64,000 nt of DNA from Temnothorax longispinosus (GCF_030848805.1 NC_092368.1:4498441-4562440), one strand, 5' to 3'; positions 49,801 to 61,370 are shown, counted from the first letter of the stretch. Translations and numbers: made by a program. Notes: a model not told the origin generated them from the sequence alone.

Positions 49801-52800
49801 GTATAAAAGTATAGAGAAAATAATAATTAATGAATCCACGAATTAATTATTATTAAAAAAATTAAAAAAATTATACAAATATTTTTATTTCCCTTTTCCT
49901 AATTAAAAATTTCACTGCTCTATTATTTACCGACATATTCAACCGACATAATATTTAGCAATATAGCTTATTATAAGAATTAAATATCATAGATTGTAAC
50001 AGTGTGACAGGATTTATGACAAATAAATTAATTTGTCCAATAAGTATGAGATTATACACGATCGTGCAAGATATACGATCAAACAAAGGGAAAAACGCCG
50101 TAATCGGTCAGGACTGGATCTTGCTTGTCGTAAAAAGTCACTCAAGAATTAATATATTATTCGGACAAGCAAGATCCAGTCCTAACCGATTACGGCGTTT
50201 TTTCCTTTATTTGATTAATTTAGCCAGTTATTATCAATTTTATCAGAATCGATTGGAATATCTGAATTCAAAAGAATAAGTAATACATGTGTGTAATTGC
50301 AAATGTTTTCATTCGCGATATGTCTGCGATTAAAAATCTTTAACAAATATATAAATATACGCAGAATCGCGTTATCACAATATCGCGACATAAATAACAC
50401 AATTCCGGGAAGACGTACGTCGCCAACGAGAACAAATTTATTCTTGACGATGAAAGTACATACAGAGTACTTCGTAAGCCTTTCAAAATTTGGGAGTGTA
50501 TCTGATAAATTCCGGAACGATTAAAATGTTATTGGACGCGATACTCTTTCGTAGCGTTTTTAACAGATAGGCACTTGAAAACTTAATTAGTACTTTATGT
50601 ATAGCAAAGACTGAAATTGATTACTAAATTAATTTATTAATTAAATGTTATTACTAAATGTTATTATTCATATTGAGGTCTAATTGTAAGTTCGAATAGC
50701 CCTCACTTTCCAAAATTAAATTTGCGATGTTGAACAATGAGAATATCATCTTTCACTACGTATCATAGAAGATATGCTTTAGGATAAAATGCCATCATAA
50801 AATATTTTTTTATTTGTACTTTTTTTTACTCCGCTTTTGATCCGCTCGAGACGCAAGACGAGATATATGTTGAATCGAAGTGTTCCGAAACGAATCAAAA
50901 TTCAAAAATAAAATCCATCATCGAATTGACAAGAATATATTCATACGAGTGATGAGCAGAATTGTATCGGTTGTTTGTCAAAAGTGGCGAGAGGAGTGCG
51001 ATCAACTGATAGCCAGATAACACTTTGGTAGTTTACACGCTGGATATTTACACAACGGTATTTAAAAACTCTTTGAGCAAGGCATGTAGGGAACTACCGC
51101 GCGGGGGTCAACGTAATCTCGGACTTTTTTTTTTCACGGTCAGAAACACGAACGAAGAAAATGTTATAATTTCTAGCAATTTTTTTTTTTATCACAAGAA
51201 GAATCGCCTCGGATGACCGGGATGACTCATTGTCAGATAAATCTTACTAAACGCGAACGCGAAACCCAATGTGTTGGCGGGAATTATCTGTAATACTGTT
51301 ATATTAATTAATATAAAAAAGGCGAAGCAAAACACAGGAATTACTAATATTCAAATTGCGTAACGTGTTATTTTTTTGTAGAGCTTGAGAAAATCTACAA
51401 AATAAATGCTGAAACGTCTATCGTATGAATCATGAGATAATTTTTTTTTACTTCGTAATATTTCGGAAATATATTAATGGGTAATTATAAAATTTAAATT
51501 TGACTGTTACACAATTGCGCAATGTTTAAATGTTGCATACGGAAATTACAGCTTCATACAAGTTTCTATTTTGATAGCATTCTAAATTTTTAATCGAACG
51601 CGCGCGCAAAATACGCACTTATATACATTCAATTACAGTACAATATTACACAATAGCGTTTCAATTTCATATCGCTGATTTTCTTCAGAGAGTGGAATTT
51701 GTTCTCAAAGAATATTGTGCAATCAAGTAATGCATATTTGTGTACGTCAGACAACAGCACCGGAAACACGTGGATATAAGTGGATCGTTAATTTCAGAAT
51801 CGGATATAATTACGGTAATGGCACGTCTGTGCTGGGAACACGAAAAAAGATCTATTCATTCACGATACGAAGTATGGAGTTAATTTTTAACCAATATTAT
51901 TTCAATCTTCCTTTTATTGTTCCTATGATTGATTAATAAAGATAGTCCAGAATATATACTATCAAATTAAAGAACTATTAAAATTAAATTAAAAAAAAAA
52001 ATACGTAGAAAAAGAAATAATAAATGATTTTCATAAAAGGCTGCGCGTGGACTTGATACTTTCGCGAAACGTTTTTCCACGCTCTTTCGCATCTCTGTTT
52101 CATACTTTTCATTATGACAATGCGGAAGTGCGAGCGTAATAAAAGCGTATCTCTAAGGAAAATGTTGCGCCTGGTTACTGGCTCTATTTTATGTGAGGAG
52201 TGTTATTTGTTTTGACGTTAGTCACGGCATGGGCATTGAGAAATATTGCGCTAGCACGTGCGCGAAGCTTGAATGACATTTAAGACGCATGATTTATACT
52301 GTGTGTCTAAATGTCATGCATTTTTTTTCTGATCGCAGACAATGTAAATTGAATTAAGAAAAATACATAACGCGGCTCTTTTTTTATTTAATATCCATAC
52401 ATCTGGAAATTTTCATTAAGACGCATTAGACGTCGTAGTATACACGCTTATACTTTGTTTTTATTTAAAAAGATTCCAGAAAGAATATCCTTAAAGTATC
52501 TTAATATTAACATATTATTTGCAGGCACATCGAGCATTTAAGAAAATGCCGATCCTATCCAAATTATCGCGCCGGCTTCATAGTAAGTTGACGACGGACG
52601 CGATACCGGATCCACCGCGGACCGAGAGCCACGTGCCTAATCTTTCAACGACTCCGGATGAGGAATTGACGAAAACGGAGTCGAAGTCGATGCCTGCCAC
52701 GCCGCAAAAGGAGCAGGTCGTTGTCGATGACACGTTGTCGACACAAAGGCAAAAATCGGTGCCGAACGACGCGAGGCCAACGACATCCACCGATTTTAGC

Positions 52801-54672
52801 ACAAAATCATCAGAAGACCTCGGCGACACGAGGTCGACGAGCGAATCGAAGGAATATAAACGATCAACGAAGACGAAGAAATATCGTAAGTTGTAATAAG
52901 TAACGTTATCGTAACTGTAAAGAGCGGTAATTTTCAACACAAAGTATCGTCAGGAATTTTTCGTATACGAGTACTTTTTTTACTGCGCTCCATAACTTTT
53001 ATTTAAAACATTTTTCTTACTACGCGTTATTTCAAAGTTTATTACTGTGGATTTATGACAACCGAAGAAGACATACGAATATTTTCAAGCGTGAAATATA
53101 TTTGCTTCTTTATATAGAAATGGACAAATAACACAGATGATACTAAAAAATTAAAAAGTGATATTTATATGCAATTTTTGAAAATTTCTCAATATAATCC
53201 TGTCATGATTTTGCAACTAAACTTAGTTCTCTAAACGGAGATAATCCTCATTATATAAAGATCCTCATAATAGAAAGAAGATGTGATGCCCTTAAAGAGA
53301 TTACGTAATGCTACGTAGATATTTCGACAAGTTGACATATGACATTTACAATTTACTCAGCGGAATGATTTGGAAGACTAAGAAGTGAAGTCATGCTGCA
53401 CAGACGCCAGAATTTTACTAAAATCGAACCGAAGTAAACGAAATGAAAATATCCCGCTCCACATATCCTAATTGTAAATATTTCTACGTCTGAGACACGT
53501 TATCACGATGAAACTCGAGGAATCCCAGGTTGCGCATAAATTTCTATTTGCAGATTTCGGCTGTTGCGTATTTTGGTACTTGATATGTGAAAAACCGTAA
53601 TATAAATTATTCCGTTCACGAACAAATACTTCTGATCTTTTAATCGATATCTGTGGTTTCACGTGCAACGAAATGGAAGATTCGTCCTCGAACCGACGAT
53701 CCAAGAATTCTTATCGCGAAATTTTTTACGAGACTTTTTATTATCGCTGGAAGAATCATAATGACGTAGTACAATAGCTGCTGAAATTTTACATACCGTG
53801 CAAATCTCCCTTCAAATCTTGCTTCAAATTTCTCGCTTATTCGTTGCGATACGACATACACGATAGTTACAATATTGAATGCGACAAATATGGGGTTATA
53901 AATTCGCGACATTTTCTTAATAATTCTATGAAACCAATTTTCAGCGAAAGGCACAAATATTGTCATAACCAATTCTAATGGAGTGAACATCACGAACGTC
54001 AAGAGTTACACATGCCAAGTGAATCAGTACTCGGCGAATGATGCGGCGCAGTCTGAGACAGCTTCGAAGACCAAGTTACGGCCGATGCCCGAGGATGTGC
54101 AGGAGTTAAGTACGTGCAAAGAGGAACTCGGGTTGGACGATATGCTCATTATTAAGATACACGTTGGGCACGGATGGCGGGATATCGCGAGGAAACTCTT
54201 GTACTTGGACGGGCAGATCGATCAATTCGAGGAGAATTTCAGGCATATTGGTGTCGATGAGGTGATTATCGAATTCTAAGAATTAAATATTTCAAATAAA
54301 TAATCCCGGATTATTCATATCATCAATCGTCGCGATTATCAGTCTGTAATCTTGTTTGAACAAGAAGATATTTGAAATTCAATCGATACAAGATCGATTG
54401 CTATTAATAAAATATTAAGTATTATTCATGTAGTTAAATATTTCATGAGAAATTTACAAATTTACTTTTTGTAAATATATACTAATAACGAGCGATTTAT
54501 CCCCATTTTTATCTATGTACAATGATTTTAGATAATCTATCAGCTATTGCTTGATTGGAAGCAAGCCAACACACGGGATGCTCAACTCGGCACGTTAGTT
54601 AGCATACTGTGGGATTGCCAGGAGTACGACTGCGTTGAGCAATTAGCTGAAGCTCGTAAGAACTCATCTTAG
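43879..54672 (+). CDS. imd: Immune deficiency (IMD) adaptor, death-domain protein
   Basis: Four exons: 43879-43938, 52525-52885, 53945-54261 and 54532-54672. They total 879 nt (292 aa), in phase. The C-terminus is a death domain (about 205-288): LDDMLIIKIHVGHGWRDIAR, then a YLDGQIDQFEENF helix, then LLLDWKQAN and LGTLVSILWD, the standard six-helix order. An upstream segment with NSNGVNITNV (about 144-166) resembles the RHIM-like motif of Drosophila IMD. The middle is Ser/Thr/Pro-rich and disordered. In flies IMD links PGRP receptors to FADD and the caspase DREDD, is cleaved and ubiquitinated, and activates TAK1/IKK and Relish. Here KLTTD45-A46-I-P is a plausible cleavage site exposing an IAP-binding-like N-terminus. 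The length is near Drosophila IMD (273 aa). Exon 1 joins in phase 0, but translation could instead begin at Met28 (MPILSK) in exon 2. The first intron is 8.6 kb. It is head-to-head with FANCE. Confidence 0.85.
47993..48331. mobile_element. TTAA-flanked foldback MITE (piggyBac-like target site)
   Basis: Two 145-bp arms (47993-48137 and 48187-48331) are near-perfect inverted copies around a loop of about 49 bp. The ends are GGTGATCCTAAAGC and its complement, with TTAA directly outside both ends (47989-47992 and 48332-48335). TTAA duplication is typical of the piggyBac superfamily. There is no ORF, so it is non-autonomous. The arms have few mismatches (for example near 48010), suggesting a fairly young insertion. 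It sits in imd intron 1. Confidence 0.85.
50077..50216. repeat. Foldback hairpin in imd intron
   Basis: Arms of 53 bp (50077-50129 and 50164-50216) are inverted copies with only a few mismatches, around a 34-bp loop. The arms include TAATCGGT and AGGACTGGATCTTGC. No target duplication was evident. It could be a truncated MITE or a transcribed hairpin. Confidence 0.8.
52886..53944 (+). other. imd: Second intron of imd
   Basis: Donor GTAAGT at 52886 and acceptor TTTTCAG ending at 53944 join phase-1 exons. A minus-strand open frame over 53640-54002 has no recognisable sequence. Confidence 0.8.
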
Positions 54673-55657
54673 GCGCGGCACGTAAAAATCTCTATTTAAC
54701 ATTTGTACATACGTTTATGTGAGCGATTGTGATTTTTTGAATTCGAGATAGCATTGTTTTTATACATATTTTAGTATATTTTAGCGCATAGTTTATAGAC
54801 ACACGGTATAGAACGGTGCGCACCGTTCCGATTGCGAAGGTCGTTTACATTCGTCTAACATGTCGGAATCGGTCGAAAGAATATTGTTGACTGGACTAAT
54901 TCGCATTCAGCGTTCGATTTGGCATTGTACGGAATCGCAACGAGCCTGCGTTTCAAGCAGGCACATGATCTGGTTAATAATAATAATAATAATACGAGGA
55001 CATTATGAACGAATCTAGCGTCGCTTTGCGCGATACACACATTTACACATAATATTATAATGTGTATTGTGAGTATGTGTATATACAAATATACATTTTT
55101 TTATATTTATCTCTAATCCATTTTGTAAAATCTAGCAGGAATAAACATGCAATTCTCCAAATAGTATGTATTTCATTGAGTCATACAAATCCATATACAT
55201 TCAAGACATACGCATTTACACATTTGAATCTAGCGTTATCTAAAACCGAAGTGTATGCATGTGCATACAACCGAGTCCTGTAATAAATATATTTTCTTTT
55301 CACTATTTAAATTAATGCACTTGTATATCTGTCTTCTCTTTTTCTCTCCTATCCTTATATTTTTAGATTTTCTTACAGAAATTAACATATATTTCGTAAG
55401 TTTTTATAACTTTCTTTTTCAAATATCTTACAAAAAACAGTTTTATAAAAAAACTAAAAGTTTTGGATATATTCAATATTCCAATATAATCACGCTCGCA
55501 CTTTTTTAACGGATTTTTTGATAAATAAATTCATTATTCTTCACGCGATATCTTGCATAGATATTCATATTCCCTAATCGTTTGATAATAATGTTATTTT
55601 GTACTCATTGGTAAAAAATTTAATTATATCTAAGACGTTACAAAGGATTTATTTAAA
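54673..55657. other. imd 3' region; no gene seen
   Basis: AT-rich sequence following the imd stop, with an AAT microsatellite at 54975-54993. No coding exon was recognised. Confidence 0.6.
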
Positions 55658-56347
55658 ACACACGAAATATTATTTAAAATAATTAACTTAAAATAATTAT
55701 TTAAAATAGTTAATTTTAAATAATTAACAAAATATGTATTGAGTCAGATAAAGCTCTCGTGAATAATTTATAATGCATTAATTTTGTAATTTGAATGCTA
55801 GTAGAATGTAAAATTAATGCTTTAATGTGAAATAATCGACTAATTATGTATTGCATAATACATAATTACAGATTATATTATAAATTTGAAATAAAAAAAA
55901 AACTATATGTAATAAAAGTTGTAAATGCGGCCGGTGGAATTAAAATAATACAATAAACAAAGTTGTATGTAATAATTAATCAGTGTAAATGCACGATACG
56001 TTACACACGAAATATTATTTAAAATAATTAACTTAAAATAATTATTTAAAATAGTTAATTTTAAATAATTAACAAAATATGTATTGAGTCAGATAAAGCT
56101 CTCGTGAATAATTTATAATGCATTAATTTTGTAATTTGAATGCTAGTAGAATGTAAAATTAATGCTTTAATGTGAAATAATCGACTAATTATGTATTGCA
56201 TAATACATAATTACAGATTATAATATAAATTTGAAATAAAAAAAAAACTATATGTAATAAAAGTTGTAAATGCGGCCGGTGGAATTAAAATAATACAATA
56301 AACAAAGTTGTATGTAATAATTAATCAGTGTAAATGCACGATACGTT
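55658..56347. repeat. 345-bp tandem duplication
   Basis: Two adjacent copies (55658-56002 and 56003-56347) appear identical apart from one T/A difference I noticed (GATTATATTATAAA versus GATTATAATATAAA). The unit is AT-rich with an internal GCGGCCGGTGG segment and a palindrome around ATGTATTGCATAATACAT. It ends 55 bp from the deoxynucleoside kinase stop codon. Confidence 0.95.
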
Positions 56348-56402
56348 TGCGTAAATTATATTTAAATTAATCCTTACTTTTGTTTTTTTTTTATTCTACG
56401 AT

Positions 56403-57650
56403 TTAATCTGAGATAGCTTTAATTTCGGGTAGCACACGATTTGTCGATACAGTAATCATTGTATTATTTATATCGCGATCGTCTATTACCTTGCTGAAGA
56501 TTTCATTTTTACATTTATCGAATTCCTCCACCATTTCATGGAGCTCTCGATCACCGTTTAGGGTTATAACCGGTGATGGCACCGGCTTTAGAGTTTGATG
56601 ATAGAGCCAGTCGTCATGGATCTGATGGATTTGCTTAAGATACTTCAACGAAATGGCGTTCTCTTCTTTTCGACCTCGTTGTTTCATTCTCTCATATACG
56701 ATCTCAGGTGTCGTCCTCAAGTATACTATTTAGCAATATAAATAAAAAATGAGATAAATAGATATACCTTCAATTGCAATAATTTCGCACAAAATTCATA
56801 AATCATATATACCTATCAAGTCGGTTTCTATATTGGCACTTTTCAAACACCAATCATACCAGTCCTCTAAAATAGTAACTTCAACATCACGCAGTACATT
56901 TTTGCGTTTTAAATTTTCGACGAAGCACATTGCGCTGTAAACGGACCTTTCCATAATTTTGTACGGCGAGGATGTCTTACAGGTGTGCAATTGGAGCATA
57001 GTCAATTGTACATAAGATTGGAACAAGAAGGCATAACGAGATGGTTCGCTGTACATTAATTCCTGAAATGTATTTATATTTGTGTAATATCCATTAACGT
57101 AGATATATACAATAATGAACACAGTAATATTAAATATACATATTTTATATAAGATATTAATTTCATTTTTCTTGCAAATGCTGTTATACAGTTTACTTGA
57201 TATACAAAAATTCGAGATATTTTTAATAAAAACAAAATAAAATGCACATTAATATTTTAAATAATAATATTTAATATGTTAAATAATCACTTGACATAAA
57301 TTTTTTCATCATTATTGCAGTGAAGTCTTTGTAAATAAGTAACAAAGATATTAAATATTTATATTGGATTGTCTCTTAAGTTTTAACAAAAATATTTTCT
57401 GACCTACCAGCAGATTCGTCCCAGACACGTCACGCCAAAGCTCGACCGGCTCTTCTAATACAGTAACATTGTCAAATTTCTTGAAGTGACTTAGAAACGT
57501 TGTTTTACCACTTCCTATGTTGCCCTCCACGCATACGGTGAAGGGACGTCTGTAGAGTTTACCAATAGAGCCAGACATTTTGATGAAGGCTTCAAGAGCT
57601 GCTTTACCTGAAAAGACAATGCGTTTGACTTTCTCTAACACTGAAGACAT
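56403..57650 (-). CDS. dnk: Deoxynucleoside kinase (dNK / TK2 family)
   Basis: Three exons on the minus strand: 57650-57408, 57062-56813 and 56725-56403. They total 816 nt (271 aa), in phase. The enzyme phosphorylates deoxynucleosides using a nucleoside triphosphate, in the salvage pathway. The P-loop GNIGSGKTT is at residues 43-51. EEPVELW (66-72) carries the probable catalytic Glu67. The ERS motif is at 119-121 (MERSVYSA), and the LID loop RGRKEE at 181-186 follows LRTTPEIVYERMK. The exon 1-2 join gives NLLELMYSEPSRYAFLFQSY, the expected family sequence. Drosophila dNK is 250 aa. The 24 residues before Met25 (MSGSIGKLYRRPFTVCVEG) are an extra basic, amphipathic-looking leader that could be a mitochondrial presequence. 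A start at Met25 would give 247 aa. A possible donor within this leader (CAG|GTAAAG) allows an alternative first exon. Confidence 0.93.
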
Positions 57651-58163
57651 ACTGAGGATCTTAGCAAGAAATATATATGACGTATATATTTCTTGCCGAG
57701 TAAACAGTAACAGTATATTTTAAATAAAGATAAATTGCTTTCTCGGAATTAACTCACTATCAGGATAGAAGATACCTAAACATAATATATCTTAACTAAA
57801 GCAATAAGACAAAATAATAAAATGACAAAAGGGTATTATATATCCTCAAAAAATATCAATCATCTGTTATCACACATTCATTGGAACTCTCTACTAGTAA
57901 AGCTTTCCATTTACACATCTAAATTTTCAGTTTAGTGCTTTAATTTAGCAAAACATTTTTGTATATGTGTCGTACACATCAGATTCATGAACCTGCAGGT
58001 AATATTACTAATAACAATATAACAAATCTTATTTTTTAGGTTTTTCGTTTATTATGACATTACGAATCTATCAGTTGCTAAAAGTATAGTTCGCAACACT
58101 TTCTAATCCTTAAAACATTAAAAATAAATTAAATATCAAAGGCTCAGACAATTAATAAATCAA

Positions 58164-58502
58164 CTAAAGAAAGTAAGGAGTATAGAGCCACAACTGGGCG
58201 TTAACGTTGAAAACTTGTATTTACTGCCACCGCTTGGAAACCAATTACTTTGATTGGGATAACGCCTGAAAGATAAGGAACCTTCCTATTAAAAAAGAAT
58301 AATATTTGAGATGATACATATTAAGCGACAATCGTTCCGGTTTTATATTTTAGTTAATTTTTAACCCTTGACATTATCAATTTTACACTGAAGATGGTCT
58401 GATAACAGAAACGTATGTATATAGTTTTGATTTTATCATAAAAATACACAAGTTTTCAACATTAACACCCAGTTGCAGCTTCATACTCCTTACTTTCTTC
58501 AG
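58164..58502. mobile_element. MITE-like element with ~55-bp terminal inverted repeats
   Basis: The left end reads AAAGAAAGTAAGGAGTAT and continues with CAACTGGGCGTTAACGTTGA. The right end carries the imperfect complement (TCAACATTAACACCCAGTTG then ATACTCCTTACTTTCTT). TCAA lies just outside both ends (58160-58163 and 58503-58506), a possible 4-bp target duplication. There is no ORF. Arm mismatches suggest moderate age. Confidence 0.7.
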
Positions 58503-59344
58503 TCAAAATAAATTCTTTATATTATTATATCTTCATATTAAGTCTTTATATCCAATTCTTCTATTTATTCCCTTGGAACAAATACAAACTTATTGAATTC
58601 GGATCACAGATGTGCTTCAACCATGTACACAAGATGTTTAAGAGTCGTATGTGTCTGTGCTATGAAATATCTAATTAAAACACAATTTTTTGAAATAAAC
58701 ATTATTATTATTATAGCCAGAGAGTCGAAAGTGTTCGCACAGCATAAGCAAAGCAATAAATGCAGCAACAATAAAATTGCCTTCGTTATTTAACACAGAA
58801 AACTTAAAATACATATTTCCGATTATTTCGAGGAAAAAATAAACGGAACATCTCATGTAGCAGCACGATAGAATAATTGGCAGCGATTGATCAGACAATT
58901 GAGCAGTTCCACGTCGATTCTCAATCAACAATTGCACGCAACATTTTGTCACTCACCGACCGGTTGTGTCACGCGGGTGTTTACTCGCTTGTGTTATTCG
59001 AAACCAGCTGACGTCCTAAAATCAACGTGGATCAAATAACGGTTCTCCTTACGAAAGTGCAGTTCCGAAAGTCGTCGATTCCCTGCGATTGTCCTCCTCC
59101 GACACGGCAAATGTCGGTAATGACACGCACGAAAACGAACACACACAATGAACCGGAGACCGGCGCGCGCGAAACTTTCCCGCCAAAATAACGGCGAGCG
59201 CCATCTCGAGCAGGCGGGCTCGCCTGTCGCCATCCGCTTGATCCGCTCGGCGCTCGGCTGCATCTTCTTTCTCATCCCCTCTCCCTCCCTTCGCCAATAA
59301 AAAGAGCTCAAACGCGCGCTTTTGTCACGGAGGAAACGCCGAGT

Positions 59345-59372
59345 TGGGTCAGCTGAGCACCCAGCTGACCCA
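59345..59372. promoter_or_regulatory. Hairpin with two CAGCTG E-boxes
   Basis: TGGGTCAGCTG (59345-59355) and its exact complement CAGCTGACCCA (59362-59372) flank a 6-bp spacer. It lies at the edge of the CpG-rich block upstream of dnk. Function is unknown. Confidence 0.4.
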
Positions 59373-59404
59373 GCTCCAAATCTACAGAGATGCGAACTGA
59401 TCAA

Positions 59405-60530
59405 TAAATAAAAAAAAAAAAAAAGACAAAATAAATTGTTAATAGATATGTAAAGACTCTGTAAAATAAATTGTTACTAAGATTTAGAATTGCAACGACG
59501 CCAATGACATTACGCGAAGTTGTGAATTTCTAGGAAGAATCTCACGAATTTCTACACACGCTGATTATTATTAACGTGCGCTAATGACTGTCAAAATCGT
59601 TAACGTTGTTGCCTCGAGTGCACGCTTAGCTAGGTACGTCACTGGCGCCGGCATGTTTTGCACCTGCTGGGTTAATTATCGAATAACGAAATGAGTTCGA
59701 CGGCGTGGCACAGCGCAGCGATCTGTCCGATTACTCCGATTCTGTCAATTGCCCGGCGATCCTGGCATCCTTCCGCTAATGATTAATTAACTTCGCTATC
59801 GTCATCTTGCATCCAGCGACCAAGCCGCATCGCTAACGCGTCATTGTCGCGGTAGGAACCAGTAGGAACAGAGCATCGTCGCGATAACCGATGACGCGTT
59901 ATCAGCGTACATCGTACTCACCGGCGGAAGCCATCGTTGCGATCTGCCGGCTGCGAATTAGGAACGTGAGGGACTCCTTGTTTTCACGGGGAACTCGACC
60001 TCGGTGGCTTCTGCCGCTTCCACGTTCCTGCCATTTGAGCCATTTCCGATGCAACTGGCATCAGTGGCATGGCATTCCGAGATTTCCGAGCGTGCGCGTG
60101 AACACGTGGGTGGCTACACGTGACGGCGTGTCTTGTTCAGTCTTGTTGCTGAACGACGCCAAGTAATATCGATCCACTCGGAGGAGATGCGTTCACCGAC
60201 GGCCGATCGGCGAGAGATCGCCGTCGTCGACGACGTTACCACTGAAGACAATGGCATAGGTCCCTCGTGCACCGACGCCCTCTCAGCTGAAATAAGGAAT
60301 TATTACGATTAATTAAAAAGAATCGCGGGCGGTAAAATGGGATAAATAAAATTAGGCGGCAAACGAGGAATTTCGCATAAACGTATGAACGGAGGCAACT
60401 GTATAAGATTATGGAATGTAAAATAAACGAGATGGATTGAAATATTTTTATCATTACTATTTATATATACTGTACAGTGCGCAAAAAATATTTTTTCTTT
60501 AAAAAAAGAGACTATTAATTGTAAGATTTT
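59405..60530. other. Intergenic DNA; no gene seen
   Basis: Mixed AT-rich and CpG-rich sequence. A 91-codon open frame at 59891-60166 has no recognisable similarity or splice context. Confidence 0.5.
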
Positions 60531-60537
60531 CGGTAAA

Positions 60538-61370
60538 TAACTGAAAAACTTTGGCTTTAATTTGACATTCTAATTTAAATATTATGTTAAGAAATTAGGG
60601 ATGTTATTGAAAAGTATTTTAACCCTTAAATGCCACCCGGGGTCCAGCGGACCCCAGACCCTTTACAATGATATATTTTCAAATGTTCCCCCCAAAAATG
60701 GAGCTCATGCTCTCATTGATGATAGTTGAGTGATTGACCTACCCGGTTGTACATACTACACTTAGCAGTACTCAGTTTACTTAATTTTTTATACTATGTT
60801 GAAATTGAAATTTTAACAATATAAGCATTTTATTCTCTTTTCTAAGCCTTGAACAACATTGAAAATAATTTTCATAACTTAAAATATCAAAAAATCAATG
60901 AGTAAGGAGACATTTTTCATGCTGGGGTCTTTTAGACCCCATGTGTCATTTACGAGATTCTTGAGAAGTGTGGCATTTAAGGGTTAACGATAAAAAAATG
61001 AAGAAATAATTTCAACAAAGAAGATAAATAGTTAGAGACCTTTATCTCTAACTTTACATTTTACTTAGATATTATACTAAAGGATTAGGATTAGGAATTA
61101 GTCATTAGAAAAAATATTTTAATGGAGAAAAAAATGGTTAAAGAACTTCACCTTCAATTTTACTTTTTAATTCAATACTATACTAAAAGATTAGAAATTA
61201 TCAGTGAGATATATTTTAACCATGAAATAAATGAAGAAATATTTTATTAAAGAAGAAGATAAACAGTTGAAGAACTTTATCTTCAATTTCACTTTTTAAT
61301 TAGATTATTAGATTATAGTAAGAAATTAGGAATTAGTTATTAAGAAGTAATATCTTAATGATGAAGTAAA
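60538..61370. repeat. Degenerate AT-rich tandem array interrupted by a MITE
   Basis: About four related units of about 105-130 bp share GTT(A/G)AAGAACTTTATCTTCAA-like starts, a TACTAAAAGATTAG-like middle and an ATATTTTAA end. They begin near 60538, 61030, 61136 and 61266. The first unit is split by the element at 60623-60983. Confidence 0.7.
60623..60983. mobile_element. TTAA-flanked MITE (piggyBac-like)
   Basis: Inverted ends CCCTTAAATGCCAC and GTGGCATTTAAGGG are bounded by TTAA at 60619-60622 and 60984-60987. The CCC terminus plus TTAA duplication is typical of piggyBac-group elements. The interior has the short palindromes GGGGTCCAGCGGACCCC and GGGGTCTTTTAGACCCC. There is no ORF. Confidence 0.85.

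Larger units (their letters stand above)
43939..52524 (+). other. imd: First intron of imd (8.6 kb)
   Basis: Donor GTAAGC at 43939, acceptor TTTGCAG ending at 52524. The intron is AT-rich and holds a TG microsatellite (44136-44160), a degenerate GATAAAAC-type repeat (about 44459-44502), a TTAA-flanked foldback element (47993-48331) and a long hairpin (50077-50216). No nested gene was recognised. Confidence 0.7.
57651..59404. other. Upstream region of dnk
   Basis: AT-rich DNA near the gene contains a MITE-like element (58164-58502). A CpG-rich block follows at about 58960-59360 and may be a promoter or untranslated first exon of dnk or of an unseen gene. A minus-strand open frame at 58994-59404 shows no recognisable protein. 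Confidence 0.45.

Noticed and set aside
58994..59404. 136-codon minus-strand frame upstream of dnk
   Set aside because: CpG-rich and Arg-rich with no recognisable similarity. More likely promoter or untranslated sequence.
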